From contig QXEO01000531.1 of assembly GCA_007115705.1 (NCBI GenBank), forward strand, positions 10,562,828-10,626,827: 64,000 nt of DNA, in the 5' to 3' direction. Shown here piece after piece: positions 12,136-22,030 of the stretch. A program made the translations under genes and the position numbers. This DNA comes from Dactylis glomerata (lineage: Eukaryota; Streptophyta; Magnoliopsida; Poales; Poaceae). The notes beneath the pieces were generated by a model, which had not been told where the DNA came from, did no database searches, and was given only the letters and a program-made list of their open reading frames with translations. Each line of letters begins with the position of its first letter. Position 1 is the stretch's first letter.

Positions 12136-12693
12136 TGACGAGGGTCTACCCCGGCAATGCCCATATTTAAGGGCTTTCGATCTGTGGAGCGCATTGTGGG
12201 ACCTGGCGAACTCGACGGCGATCAGACGAAAGCAGAAGAATACGGGACTTTACCCAGGTTCGGCCCCCTTGGTAGGGTAAAGACCTACGTCCTGCTTGTC
12301 TGACTTTGTATTGATGGGGTGGTGTTTGCGATGGTGTTACAATGATGGCGTAGATTGAATCTAGCCTAAGACAGAGAGCTCTAAGGTTTCGAGCGCTCCA
12401 GCGTGAGGTGGTGGTGAAAGGTGTCTAGGGTTTTGAGACCTCCCTCCTAGCCTTTTATAGGCGAAGACTGGGTCTCGGGATTGTCCCTCAAACCAAATAC
12501 TGATCGGATCGGTTCAAAAACAAAATCTAAACAAAGACTAGTCCAACTTGAACTCCTCGAAGCCTTGCTTGCACACCAAGTATCGCTCTTGGGCCACGCC
12601 GGACCGATGCCTTCGTGGGCCTCGATAACCTTTCGAAGGAGACCCCTCCTGGGCCAGAAACAGGGTAGGCGAATATTGGGGACCTATTTGTCA
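12136..12693 (-). repeat. 5' LTR of element 1
   Basis: 558 bp with TG/CA ends (plus-strand view TGACGAGG...TTTGTCA), adjoining the primer binding site. A TATA box CTATAAAAGG lies on the minus strand at 12451-12460, which puts transcript start about 30 bp lower and well upstream of the gag ATG. The matching 3' LTR is not in the window. Confidence 0.85.
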
Positions 12694-12913
12694 TTCATTC
12701 ATCAGCGGGTTTGGGTGCAGGGTCCTCATCCATATCGCTACTATCCTTGGACTCTTTTTCCTTGTCTGCTTTTCCTTTGCCACGAGGTCGTTGCCGCCGG
12801 GTGCGTTTGTAGCCAGCTTCTTGGTCTGCCTCCCTGGGTACACCTGTCATGTCAGATGGCTGCCATGCGAAGATGTCCCGGTTCTCACAGAGGAACTCGA
12901 CGAGCACGCTTTC

Positions 12914-13792
12914 CTATTTGGAGGAAAAGTTTGTCCCTATTGAGGTGGTCTTGGCGGCGTTGCCAGCGACAAGTTCCACCTGCTTTGTATCAACTGTAGG
13001 CTTGAAGGTGGGCGGGGAGGCGGATACTTGCTGCTTGGATGCCGGCATCTCCGCGGGGTCCGTGGCGGCATGGATTTCCTTGAACTCCTCGCCAATGAAC
13101 ACTGCTTCCGCAAAGGCGGCTTCTCCGTCCTCGCACTCCTTGGCCTTCCGGAAACTACCATAAACTGTGATGATGCCATCAGGTCCTGGCATTTTCAGTT
13201 GGTTGTAGATGTAGCACGGCCTGGCGTGAAAGCTGTGGAAGGCAGGGCGACCAAAGATCACGTGGTATGTACTCTTGAAGGGGACCACCTCGAAGGTTTT
13301 GGGCTCTTCACGGTAATTATTTTCATCGCCGAAGGAGACCTTGAGGGTGATGGACCCGAGGGACTTTGCTTGGCGTCCAGGAACCACTCCATAGAAAGTG
13401 ATAGCACTATGGCGGAGTTGGGTCTTGGTGAGGCCTAGCTTTGTCGGGGTTTCCACGTACATGATGTTCAGGCTGCTACCGCCATCCATCAGACACTTGG
13501 AGAACTCGTAGCCGTGGATCAGGGTGTTAACCACCATGGCGTAGTATCCATCCGGGATGTGCTCTGGGTGATCGTCGCGGCTCCATTCCACCGGCATCTC
13601 GGACCATCGGACGTACTGGCGGACCTTAGGCACGGTGGCATTTAGGGAGCGCATGGCGGCTCGCTGTGCCTTAGCCGTGGGAGGCCCAAGGAAGGTGTGA
13701 AATTCTCCTTTCTTGGTGCTCTTGTATGGGTTACCCGTGCCAGTTCCACTCTCTGCCTTTTCGGCAGGTTTGGGTGCAGGGTCCTCATCCAT
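12914..13792 (-). pseudogene. Protease domain of element 2, copy nearest RT
   Basis: About 290 residues of uninterrupted frame. It starts with the acidic linker MDEDPAPKP, then a gypsy retropepsin with KCLMDGGSSLNIMYVETPTK at the active site and YHVIFGRPAFHSFHARP after it. It would process the polyprotein. The end of the unit (12850-12910) encodes EFLCENRDIFAWQPSDM, the normal start of gypsy RT, but instead of RT the frame returns to the linker. It differs from the next copy by a handful of substitutions. Labelled pseudogene because the element is disrupted, although this segment itself is open. Confidence 0.8.
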
Positions 13793-13972
13793 ATCGCTAC
13801 TATCCTTGGACTCCTTTTCCTTGTCTGCTTTTCCTTTGCCACGAGGTCATTGCCGCCGGGTGCGTTTGTAGCCAGCTTCTTGGTCCGCCTCCCTGGGTAC
13901 ACCTATCATGTCAGATGGCTGCCATGCGAAGATGTCCCGGTTCTCACAGAGGAACTCGACGAGCGCGCTTTC

Positions 13973-14827
13973 CTATTTGGAGGAAAAGTTTGTCCCTATT
14001 GAGGTGGTCTTGGCGGCGTCGCCAGCGACAAGTTCCACCTGCTTTGTATCAACTGTAGGCTTGATGGTGGGCGGGGAGGCGAATACTTGCTGCTTGGATG
14101 CCAGCATCTCCGCGGGGTCCGTGGCGGCATGGATTTCCTTGAACTCCTCGCCAAAGAACACTGCTTCCGCAAAGGTGGCTTCTCCGTCCTCGCACTCCTT
14201 GGCCTTCCAGAAACTGCCATAAACTGTGATGATGCCATCAGGTCCTGGCATTTTCAGCTGGTTGTAGATGTAGCACGGCCTGGCGTGAAAGCTGTGGAAG
14301 GCAGGGCGACCGAAGATCACGTGGTATGTACTCTTGAAGGGGACCACCTCGAAGGTTATGGGATCTTTGTGGTAATTAGTTTCATCGCCGAAGGCGACCT
14401 TGAGGGTGATGGACCCGAGGGACTTTGCTTGGCGGCCAGGAACCACTCCATAGAAAGTGACAGCACTATGGCGGAGTTGGGTCTTGGTGAGGCCTAGCTT
14501 TGTCGGGGTTTCCACGTACATGATGTTCAGGCTGCTACCGCCATCCATCAGACACTTGGAGAACTCGTAGCCGTGGATCAGGGGGTTAACCACCATGGCG
14601 TAGTATCCATCCGGGATGTGCTCTGGGCGATCGTCGTGGCTCCATTCTACCGGCATCTCGGACCATCGGACGTACTGGCGGACCTTAGGCACGGTGGCAT
14701 TTAGGGAGCGCATGGCGGCTCGCTGTGCCTTAGCCGTGGGAGGCCCAAGGAAGGTGTGAAATGCTACTTTCTTGGTGCTCTTGTATGGGTTACCCATGCC
14801 AGTTCCACCCTCTGCTTTTTCGGTGGG
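13973..14827 (-). pseudogene. Protease domain of element 2, copy nearest gag
   Basis: Second copy of the same retropepsin unit with the same DGGSSLNIMYV active-site segment and FGRPAFHSFHARP motif, open from the linker to its stop at 13973-13975. Changes against the other copy include NYHKDPITFE for NYREEPKTFE and several conservative residues. At its upstream edge a one-base loss in the basic linker (near 14895, one C fewer in the CCACGAGG run) shifts the frame relative to gag. Confidence 0.8.
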
Positions 14828-16806
14828 TTTGGGTGCAGGGTCCTCATCCATATCGCTACTATCCTTGGACTCCTTTTCCTTGTCTGCTTTTCCTTTGCAC
14901 GAGGTCGTTGCCACCGGGTGTGTTTGTAGCCAGCTTCTTGGTCCGCCTTGATATTGTTGACAAACTTGCAGTTCCGGTTGGTGTGATTGCACTTTCCTGA
15001 AGTGTCTCGATGGGCGAAGCATGGCATGTTGCGGTATTCATCACAGGACATAGGTGCAGCCGGCGCTGTAGCGGAAGCTGGGGAGCTTCGCGGCTGGCCG
15101 CTGCTAGACCCTCGTCCCCGACCGCGTTGGCTGCTCTGCCCCTTGTCGGAGAAGGTTGTGGCCACCATGTCCGGAGTTTGCTGCTCTTCTGGCGGATTCT
15201 TCCGTTTGTTGCTATTGTTCCGCTTTCCAGTGTTCTGGATGGCGGAAGCCTTCAACAATTTGCGGACATTGTCATCGGCGGCCGCGTAGTTGCTTGCAAT
15301 GGTGATCATGGAATTTAGGGTTAGTTCCCCTTCATTCCGCTCTCGCAACAGGCGATGGCAGAGTAGTTGTCCTCTCTCCAAACTATCAATGAATGCGAGG
15401 ATGGCGGATTCGACAGTAACCCCTTCACAGGAGTTCTTCATATCTAGCCATCGTGCGAGGAAAGTTCGGGAGGTCTCGCCATCTGCTCGCCGACACCGTT
15501 GTAGGTCACCTATGTTGTGAGGTCACTTGTAGGTACCATCGAAGTTTTCAGTGAACGCAGTCTACATGTCAAACCAGGTTTGGATGGAATTTTCCGCCAA
15601 GTCATTGATCTACTGTCGCGCTATGCCAGAAAGCATCAGGGGCAGATAGCGGACAACAACATTGGGTGATCCCCCTGCGAACTACACTGCGTTGAAGTAG
15701 TCTTGTAGCCAAGTTAAGGGCCTGTCGACTCCGTTGTACTAGCGGATGTTTTTCTCGATCTTGAACCCATGTGGGATGGGCTCATCACGAATCCGCTGTC
15801 CAAAGCACTTCGGGCCGAGGAAGAAGGCTGTTTGAGACTTGGCAATCTCGTCTAAGTTGGTACACGTGTCGTATGGCTTCTTGTCCTGTGGATCTTTTCG
15901 GGAGGTGCGTGACCTGGCTGGGCTGCCACCGCCACCGCCGCTGCCATGGGGGCTGCTTGGTGGAGATGGTGTAGGGCCTCGCCTTTTACTCTCGATGTCC
16001 TGCGATGGATCTCTGCAACTGCGGCGGCTTCCCTCTGCTCTTCGTGGAGCTAGGTCATCGTCATGGCGGCGGCAGCCTTGCCCTTTGTCATCGCGGCGGC
16101 GTGAAGAGCGATGCTTATCCTTGTCGCCACTGCGGTGCGTGCCGTCGTCATGGCAAGATGTTTCCCTATGCTTGGACCTGCCATCTCGACTGGTTTCTAA
16201 TCGTGGCGGCTCATCTCTCTGGCCAGCGTCATGACTCCTTCCTTGCTTGCCATCATTGTCGCGTATGACAATTCCCCCCTGTGGGATTTCGAACGTCTTG
16301 TACTTTGGTGGCGGCATGTTGGACTTATGGTAGGGCGGGTCCTTGTCTTGGTGGTATCCGTAAGCAGGATAGTTCTTGTGGGGTGGCGATGGATTTCTTT
16401 GATGGCCTTTGCCATGTGGTTTATCATTGGAGGATATTGGGATGGCATCTGCCCTGTTACGAGCTTCTCTTCTTCGGGCCTCTGAGGATCCTGTATGAGA
16501 TTCGTTATCAGGGCGGGTACCATAATTACCATTACCCCAAGCTTTGGAGGCAGTACTGGACCGGCATAGTGTAGGATCAGATCCGAGCCTTCGTGAGGAC
16601 GTAGCCTTCTCCAGCTACACCAATGCTTTGGTCATTAGTTTTACCGCCGTCTCTAGGGCTGTCGGGCTTTGATTATGCTCTAATAGCTCCTTTGCGGCCA
16701 CGATGTTCTCAATGGGCGTAGCCCTGACTTCATTGTGGTTCTTGTCCACATATGGCAGATTCTTGATGTACATCCTAGCCAGAGTTTCCGCGGTTGGCAC
16801 GGTGAA
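14764..16806 (-). pseudogene. gag of element 2, C-terminal two thirds (broken)
   Basis: From the solo LTR downwards it encodes a helical segment (VPTAETLARMYIKNLP), then a long charged stretch rich in R, D, H and S (about 15950-16300), then the capsid-like core (DEIAKSQTAFFLGPKCFGQR and onwards), DMKNSCEGVT, and a CCHC-like knuckle CFAHRDTSGKCNHTNRNC. Several stops lie between 15441 and 15740, so no full protein could be made. The charged stretch is likely an RNA-binding linker (inference). It continues on the other side of the solo LTR at 18445. Confidence 0.75.
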
Positions 16807-18444
16807 TGATACGTCTCCAACGTATCCATAATTTTTGATGCTCCATGCTTGTTTTTACACCATTTGCTTAGTGTTTCGTTACACTTCGTGGCACTTTTAT
16901 GCATTTTCCGGGACTAACCTACTAACAAGTCGCCATAGTGCTAGTTCCCTGTTTTCTGCTGTTTTTGTGTTTCAGAAAAGTTACATAGGAAATATTCTCG
17001 GAATTGGACGAAACCAAAGCCAGTCGCCCAGAATTTCACCGAAGCTTCCAGAGAACCGAAGAGGAGTTGGAGTGGGGCCACGAGGGGCCCACACACCAGG
17101 GCGGCGCGGCCAGGGGCTGGGCCGTGCCCCCTATGTGTGAGACCGCCTCGGTCCACTTCTGACGATGCTTCTTCGCCTATAAAGACCCCCCGATGGGAAA
17201 AACCTAAGAAACCCGATCACTTTTCTTGAACACATCGCGATCCGCCGCCGCTGTCGACCCGAAGATCGGGAGGGTCTAGAAGCTCTTCCCGGCACCCTGC
17301 CGGAGAGGGGAATCGCCACCGGAGGTCTTCTTCATCGCCATGTTTGCCTCCGGAGCGATGAGTGAGTAGTCTACCTTGGACTATGGGTCCATAGCAGTAG
17401 CTAGATGGTTGTCTTCTCCACCATGTGCTTCATGTTTAGATCTCATGAGCTTCCCTACATGATTGAGATCACCGTTATGTAATTCTACATGTTTGGTTTG
17501 TTGGGATCCGATAAATATTGGTGTTATGCTTGAGTTGATGTACTGAAATTTATCTTATGTTATCTCTATGTTGTTTAGGATCTTGCATGCTCTCCGTTGT
17601 TAGTAGCTATCTTGGCCGAGTAGTTGCTAGTGACTCCAAGAGGGGGTATTTATGCTCGATAGTGGGTTCATGCCTCTATTTAATCTGGGGGAGTGACAGA
17701 AACCTCTAAGGTTGTAGATGTGTTGTTGCTACTAGGGGGAAAACAACATTCATATGCTCGAGGGCATATGCTTTGTTTACATTACACACTTTGCTTAATG
17801 CAATTATCTATTGTTCGCAACGTAATACTCATGGGGTGTTCAGACGATATCCCCGTGAGTGGATTATTAGTCATAGATGCAGTTGGATGGCGGTCTATGT
17901 ATTTTGTTGTAATGCCCAGAGTAAATCTCATAGTGATCCTCTCTTCAGATGCACGTTGTCTTTATTCTATCAATTGCCCAACTGTAATTTGTTTACCCAG
18001 CATGTATTATTTTATCTTATGGAGAGACACCGCTAGTGAACTGTGGACCCCGGTCCTATTTCCTTTATATTGCTATCACCTGTTTACTTTACTCGCACTG
18101 TTTACTTTACTCGCATACTATTATCACTTTCCACTCGATACGCTCATACCCTTTGTTTCAAGCAAACCGGTGAGATTGACAACCTCATCGTAAGTTGGGA
18201 ACAAAGTATTTGGTTGTGTTGTGTGCAGGTTCCGCGTTGCTATTGGTTGAAGACGAGTCAACAAGTGTCGTAAACGGCGCCCTTGTTGGAGTGTTATTAG
18301 GCCAGTCAGCATCACCTTCAGTCGTTTGGCTCTTTCCTCTCCTGATCGACATACCTTGGTTTCGTACTGAGGGAAAATCTTGCTGCTATATTCATCACAC
18401 CTCCTCTTGGGGTTCCCAACGGGCCGGTCATTTACTCGGCATCA
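16807..18444 (+). mobile_element. Solo LTR (TGATACGTCTC family) inside gag of element 2
   Basis: 1,638 bp beginning TGATACGTCTCC and ending GGCATCA, flanked by a perfect 5-bp target-site duplication GTGAA (16802-16806 and 18445-18449). A TATA box CCTATAAAG lies near 17176. No internal region is present, so a full element was reduced by LTR-LTR recombination. Removing it and one GTGAA restores continuous gag reading (NLEFT then VPTAETL). ORFs within it are not genes. Confidence 0.93.
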
Positions 18445-19715
18445 GTGAACTCAAGGTTTCGTGCCAGCTGCGAGTCACCGCCCTCATTGATTTGATTCTG
18501 GATGAGAGTAGCATACTTCTCCTCCATGTTCCTTGCGCGTTTCAGCGTGTCTTGAGCTTTAGCAATGTCGCCATCCAGCTTTTCTCCCATCTTGTCGACT
18601 CGCTTTGCTTCTTTAAGGATTGCTCGCCCCTTCTTCTCAAGATCGTTCACGTCTCTGACATAGTCAGGGGTGATTGGATCTCCTAGAGTTCCATAGACAA
18701 CCTTGTCCAGCGGGGCTGTGAAGTCTTCTGGGTGATGCACCATGGGGACGGCGAGTTGCAGAGGCCTAGGGCCGCCCTAGATCTCGGGCAGTTGTTCCAT
18801 GGCGGGATCGGCGGCTGGTGGCGGGTTACCCTGATCTTTGCCGGCATCTCCGTCATAGGCTGCCTGAGATGGCGGATCACCGGTTATTTGCCCAGCGTCA
18901 TCTCCTTTGTTGGTCATGAACACCTACTTGGCGGCTGCGTTCTGCTCTTCAAGTGCTTGCTGAGCTAGTTCCGCCTCGATTCTTCTCATGGCGGCGTCAT
19001 AGTGATCAGAGTTATAGCCTTTGCTATCCCAGTCATCCAATTCACCACTTTCGTTAAGTGCCTCTAGGATGGATTCACCTGGGCTGTCATCTCCATTGGA
19101 GGCAGATCCCAAAGTGATTCCTGCGAAAGCAACAAGGCAATACCGTGGTGCCTCTAACGCCAGATTGCTCATGGCGGATTCACAGCGGTCGGCCACCACT
19201 TCCTCTACCTCTAGGGCGGGTTGGGTGGGATTGTTTTTTAGATCCGATATAGATAACTTAGAAAGTTCCAGATCAGATGATTCCTCCTCCGTATCCAGCT
19301 CGAAAGCGGTCCGTTTGGGGGTTTCAGCCATACCAATCTGCCGGAAATTGGTTTTCGTGGCGGGGGTAAGGTATGTTTCTCCGATGAAGATGTGGATGTC
19401 TCCGATCGGAACGACGGTAAGTCGGGTAGGGTCTTCTCTAGCCGGCACCCAGAGGTTATCCGCTGGGATGATGGGGAAGCTGGAATCGTAGAGGACACGC
19501 CCGATGGCGACGGTGTCGCCGATGCCTGCGAAGGCGGATCCCGCCTGGATCCGCGCTCCTGACGCGTTTTGCCCCACGGTGGGCGCCAACTGTCGTGGTT
19601 TCGTCAACATATCTGCCATAGGGGTAGGTGTATGGCGGTTTGTGGAAGGGGATGAACACGGCGGAGCGATCCGAGACGGTGGTAGCACGAGTTTACCCAG
19701 CTTCAGATCCCGCAA
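18445..19715 (-). pseudogene. gag of element 2, N-terminal part (broken)
   Basis: The frame opens inside the 5' LTR (ATG 19715, or 19619 giving MADMLTKP), reads the primer binding site as RQLAPTVGQ, and continues about 220 residues of acidic, serine-rich sequence to a stop at 18924-18926. A further part, in a different state of repair, encodes a coiled-coil-like segment with VRDVNDLEKKGRAILKEAK at 18445-18743. The variable, acidic N-terminus resembles that of elements 1 and 3 in composition, not in sequence. Function as the N-terminal extension of Gag is inferred. Confidence 0.7.
19571..19590 (-). promoter_or_regulatory. Primer binding site of element 2
   Basis: On the minus strand GTTGGCGCCCACCGTGGGGC directly follows the LTR end CACGACA. 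It is identical to the site at 33109-33128 in element 3. Confidence 0.9.
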
Positions 19716-20040
19716 CGGTGGTGAGACCCTACGTGCTGCTATAATTCACTATATGGCAACAAGTGCGCGGTTACAATGATGAGGTTGGCTGTTTCGCTAT
19801 GCGATTGGCCGTATCTAAGTCTCGGTGATTCTCTGCCTCAAGGGCTCCTCCACGCCGGCTTATAAAGGCGCCTGGCGTGGGCATCACGATGGTACCGGAG
19901 CGGATACAATATGGAGTCCTAGACTAAGTCCTATGCGTGTACTACAAGGCAACCCGTCATGGGCCTGTCTCTGGATCCGTCATGAGCTCCTGTGTCTAGT
20001 ATTCGCCATGGGCTTCTAGCAACTGGGCCGCCCGGGAGGT

Positions 20041-20400
20041 TGTTGGAATTCGCCCACGAATCAATCACATGAAGCTAAACGAACACACACGGAGACTACT
20101 TTTATCGCCAAGCGTGCGTATCGCACGCTCTAAAACTTTTTTTCTATTTCTTGTTTTCTCTTTTTTCCCAGTGTTACAACTTTATGCTGGTACTCGTGTA
20201 TATATACACGCACAACCAGAGACTACCAAACCGACTTACACCAAAGTCTAACACAACACGGACCAGAACTTCCTAATTCTATTCAACTCAACTAACCTCA
20301 GCTGGACTCACGTGGTCACGTGGACCTACCTAGGTAGTACACAATTACCTACTCTAACTAGGACTCAAACTAATACTAACCGGGCAAGATTATGCTAACA
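20041..20400 (-). repeat. 3' LTR of the small LTR element
   Basis: 360 bp, plus-strand view TGTTGGAATT...TGCTAACA. Differs from the partner by G/T near its start and G/A in the TTTCCCAGTGTT segment. Contains an alternating TATATATACACG stretch. Confidence 0.93.
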
Positions 20401-21090
20401 ATCTCTTCCTAATCTTGACTTATCGTATCCTCGTTCTTCTTCTGGTCTTGACTCCTTTGCAGATTCGCGACATGATGAATTAACTCAACGTATGATCCAG
20501 ACTCCCAGTCACGCTGCCAGGCAACACCACAGTCACCCCTAACGTATACATGCCAACGATGATCACATCGTCCCATGTAAAGACAGGTCCTCATTTAAGA
20601 GACTCCCCTTCACTGATCCTTGTCCCACTATACGCTTGAGCTTCGACATCTTCACATCGAGACCCTCGGTCGCACCTAGCACCGGACAGCAACACGACGT
20701 GACACGCTTCGCCTGCAATGGATCCTCACAGAAACAAGCACTTAGACACAACGACAACTCACGAACTTGACGTCGACACGACGTGCAAACTTGCACGCCC
20801 ATGACTCCTTGACACATACTCTCCCAGACGATGATCTTCATGAGACTTCCAGCACCACACCTCGGCACCACCTCTCCCATCAACGATCATCCTCATCCAC
20901 CGCCTTGCCGACGACAACGCCCTGCCGCCTCCTCTGTGTCGCTCCGCCGAGCACGATCACCCGTCGCCTTGCGGACGACGGCGTACTCGCCATCTTCACC
21001 CGGTCGCTTCGCCAACCGACGATCACCCGCCCCGAGGCGCTAGCACGGATCGCCTCCCCGGGGCAAGCGCAACTTCAAATCTTCGACCTC

Positions 21091-21102
21091 GCTCTGATAC
21101 CA
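21091..21102 (-). promoter_or_regulatory. Primer binding site (initiator tRNA-Met type)
   Basis: TGGTATCAGAGC on the minus strand, two bases from the end of the 5' LTR; the standard initiator tRNA-Met complement in plant LTR elements. Confidence 0.92.
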
Positions 21103-21104
21103 AT

Positions 21105-21464
21105 TGTTGTAATTCGCCCACGAATCAATCACATGAAGCTAAACGAACACACACGGAGACTACTTTTATCGCCAAGCGTGCGTATCGCACGCTCTAAAAC
21201 TTTTTTTCTATTTCTTGTTTTCTCTTTTTTCCCAATGTTACAACTTTATGCTGGTACTCGTGTATATATACACGCACAACCAGAGACTACCAAACCGACT
21301 TACACCAAAGTCTAACACAACACGGACCAGAACTTCCTAATTCTATTCAACTCAACTAACCTCAGCTGGACTCACGTGGTCACGTGGACCTACCTAGGTA
21401 GTACACAATTACCTACTCTAACTAGGACTCAAACTAATACTAACCGGGCAAGATTATGCTAACA
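21105..21464 (-). repeat. 5' LTR of the small LTR element
   Basis: 360 bp, nearly identical to 20041-20400; adjoins the primer binding site. Confidence 0.93.
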
Positions 21465-21554
21465 GAGGTAATCCGCCATACCACCCTAATGGGCCATCCT
21501 GGCTTGCTGGTTTAGAACTACGTCACTGGTATACCCATTTGGTATATCCCAACA

Positions 21555-22030
21555 CATAGCGGCTTTTTCTACATGCATGTGTAGCCGACTAGCTAAATTA
21601 GGAGATGCATGCATAACTAATCTGGAAACGTAAGACAATCTTAATTAGAAAGGTGAGTGCACCTTGGCATCTGATTCATATGTCGCCCTGTACATGCATG
21701 GTACTTGATGACGTGGAGTGGTGCATGGTGAGCAGCCTGTGAGCCATCAACACGTGTAGGAGATATTTTTGACTCACGCTGTGGGGTAGTACCTAGACGT
21801 TTTCTGTCGGTAAGAACGGCGCAGCTTAGATATTTTAACTGGTTAGACAGTGCTTGCGTCCTATAAATAGGGCAGTGTCGCCGGTGTCTCGCACACACCA
21901 CTGTAGTAGCACGCAAAGCGAGTGAGAGTCTGAGAGACTTGTACGCAGAGAGAATACATTAGCATCATCACCGCATTCCAGGGAGAGCAGACCAGCATCA
22001 GCGCAAGAGAGGAGATGCATTCAATAATTA
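21555..22030 (+). promoter_or_regulatory. Promoter-like region without a recognisable gene
   Basis: Single-copy-looking DNA beside element 2. It holds a good TATA box CTATAAATAG (21861-21870), a G-box-like ACACGTGT (about 21751) and CATGCATG/GATGCATG RY-type motifs (about 21571, 21604, 21692). In plants RY motifs combined with ACGT cores are typical of seed-expressed promoters (known). About 120 bp of purine-rich leader-like sequence follows, then ATG near 22014 with a stop after seven codons. No longer ORF continues. It may be the front of a host gene whose body was lost or displaced, or chance. Confidence 0.4.

Larger units (their letters stand above)
9148..12194 (-). pseudogene. gag of element 1 (broken)
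   Basis: The structural protein of the particle. The frame opens in the 5' LTR (ATG 12194 or 12164), reads through the primer binding site as PRQLAPTVG, then enters a long acidic, low-complexity N-terminal part to a stop at 11082-11084. The retrotrans_gag core is recognisable at about 9750-10350 (WLDDFVTAVKISGG, LHLKDNARAWLNNLA, then FIANFRG and LRSYISRWISLRN), broken by a TGA near 10069-10071. A basic SR-rich stretch and CTRHTCLDKDGIRRPAHLLIEC, a degenerate zinc-knuckle-like segment, follow. The stretch 10580-11080 is out of frame or damaged. The frame ends at TAG 9148-9150 against the protease. Confidence 0.75.
227..12693 (-). mobile_element. Tat-lineage gypsy LTR retrotransposon, element 1 (decayed, left end cut)
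   Basis: A minus-strand Ty3/gypsy element in the order 5' LTR (12136-12693), PBS, gag, protease, RT, RNase H, second RNase H, integrase, tandem repeat, then a gene on the opposite strand. The second, archaeal-type RNase H between the RT-linked RNase H and the integrase is typical of the Tat lineage (known). A reversed extra ORF of the 'putative gypsy type transposon' family is also seen in RIRE2-like members. Coding parts carry several stops and at least one frameshift. The 5' LTR abuts the protease linker of element 2, so element 1 inserted into element 2; TTCAT at 12694-12698 would be the right target-site copy, but its partner is outside the window. Confidence 0.85.
12710..14960 (-). repeat. 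1,059-bp tandem duplication of the protease region
   Basis: The landmark TTTGGGTGCAGGGTCC recurs at 12710, 13769 and 14828, exactly 1,059 bp apart each time. Units 1 and 2 are nearly identical; the third stops at about 14960, where the true gag zinc-knuckle sequence begins. In coding order the unit runs from the basic linker ADQEAGYK through the protease to the first residues of RT (DMTGVPRE), which then joins back to ADQEAGYK. There are thus two full copies plus the start of a third, cut by element 1 at 12693. Confidence 0.9.
20041..21464 (-). mobile_element. Small non-autonomous LTR retrotransposon (TRIM/LARD-like, 1.42 kb)
   Basis: Two 360-bp direct LTRs (20041-20400 and 21105-21464) with TG/CA ends flank about 700 bp. 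Perfect 5-bp target duplications GAGGT sit at 20036-20040 and 21465-21469. The primer site TGGTATCAGAGC and a purine-rich tract AGGAAGAGAT beside the left LTR fix the minus orientation. By eye the LTRs differ at only two positions, so the insertion is recent. The internal region has no gag or pol similarity; small ORFs there are not convincing. It must have been mobilised by another element's proteins. Confidence 0.93.
12694..21554 (-). mobile_element. Tat-like gypsy LTR retrotransposon, element 2 (5' half, nested insertions)
   Basis: Minus-strand element running from its 5' LTR (19591-21554, enlarged by a nested element) through gag to a tandemly duplicated protease region, where element 1 interrupts it. 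The rest (RT, integrase, 3' LTR) must lie left of the window. Many stops occur in gag. Nested inside are a solo LTR (16807-18444) and a small LTR element (20041-21464). The expected right target-site copy is CATAG at 21555-21559; its partner is not visible. Confidence 0.85.
19591..21554 (-). repeat. 5' LTR of element 2, enlarged by a nested element
   Basis: Plus-strand view TGTCGTGG...CCCAACA; on the minus strand it begins TGTTGGGATATACC. Without the nested element and one target copy (1,429 bp) it is 535 bp. A TATA box on the minus strand, CTTTATAAGC, lies around 19858-19867. Confidence 0.85.

Noticed and set aside
20767..21315. 182-codon plus ORF
   Set aside because: Runs from the interior of the small LTR element across its primer site into the LTR, on the strand opposite to its transcript; no domain.
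20041..21464. Possible tRNA gene at the TGGTATCAGAGC match
   Set aside because: Only the 12-base 3'-end complement is present; it is a primer site next to an LTR, not a tRNA gene. The same holds at 60184 and 52348.
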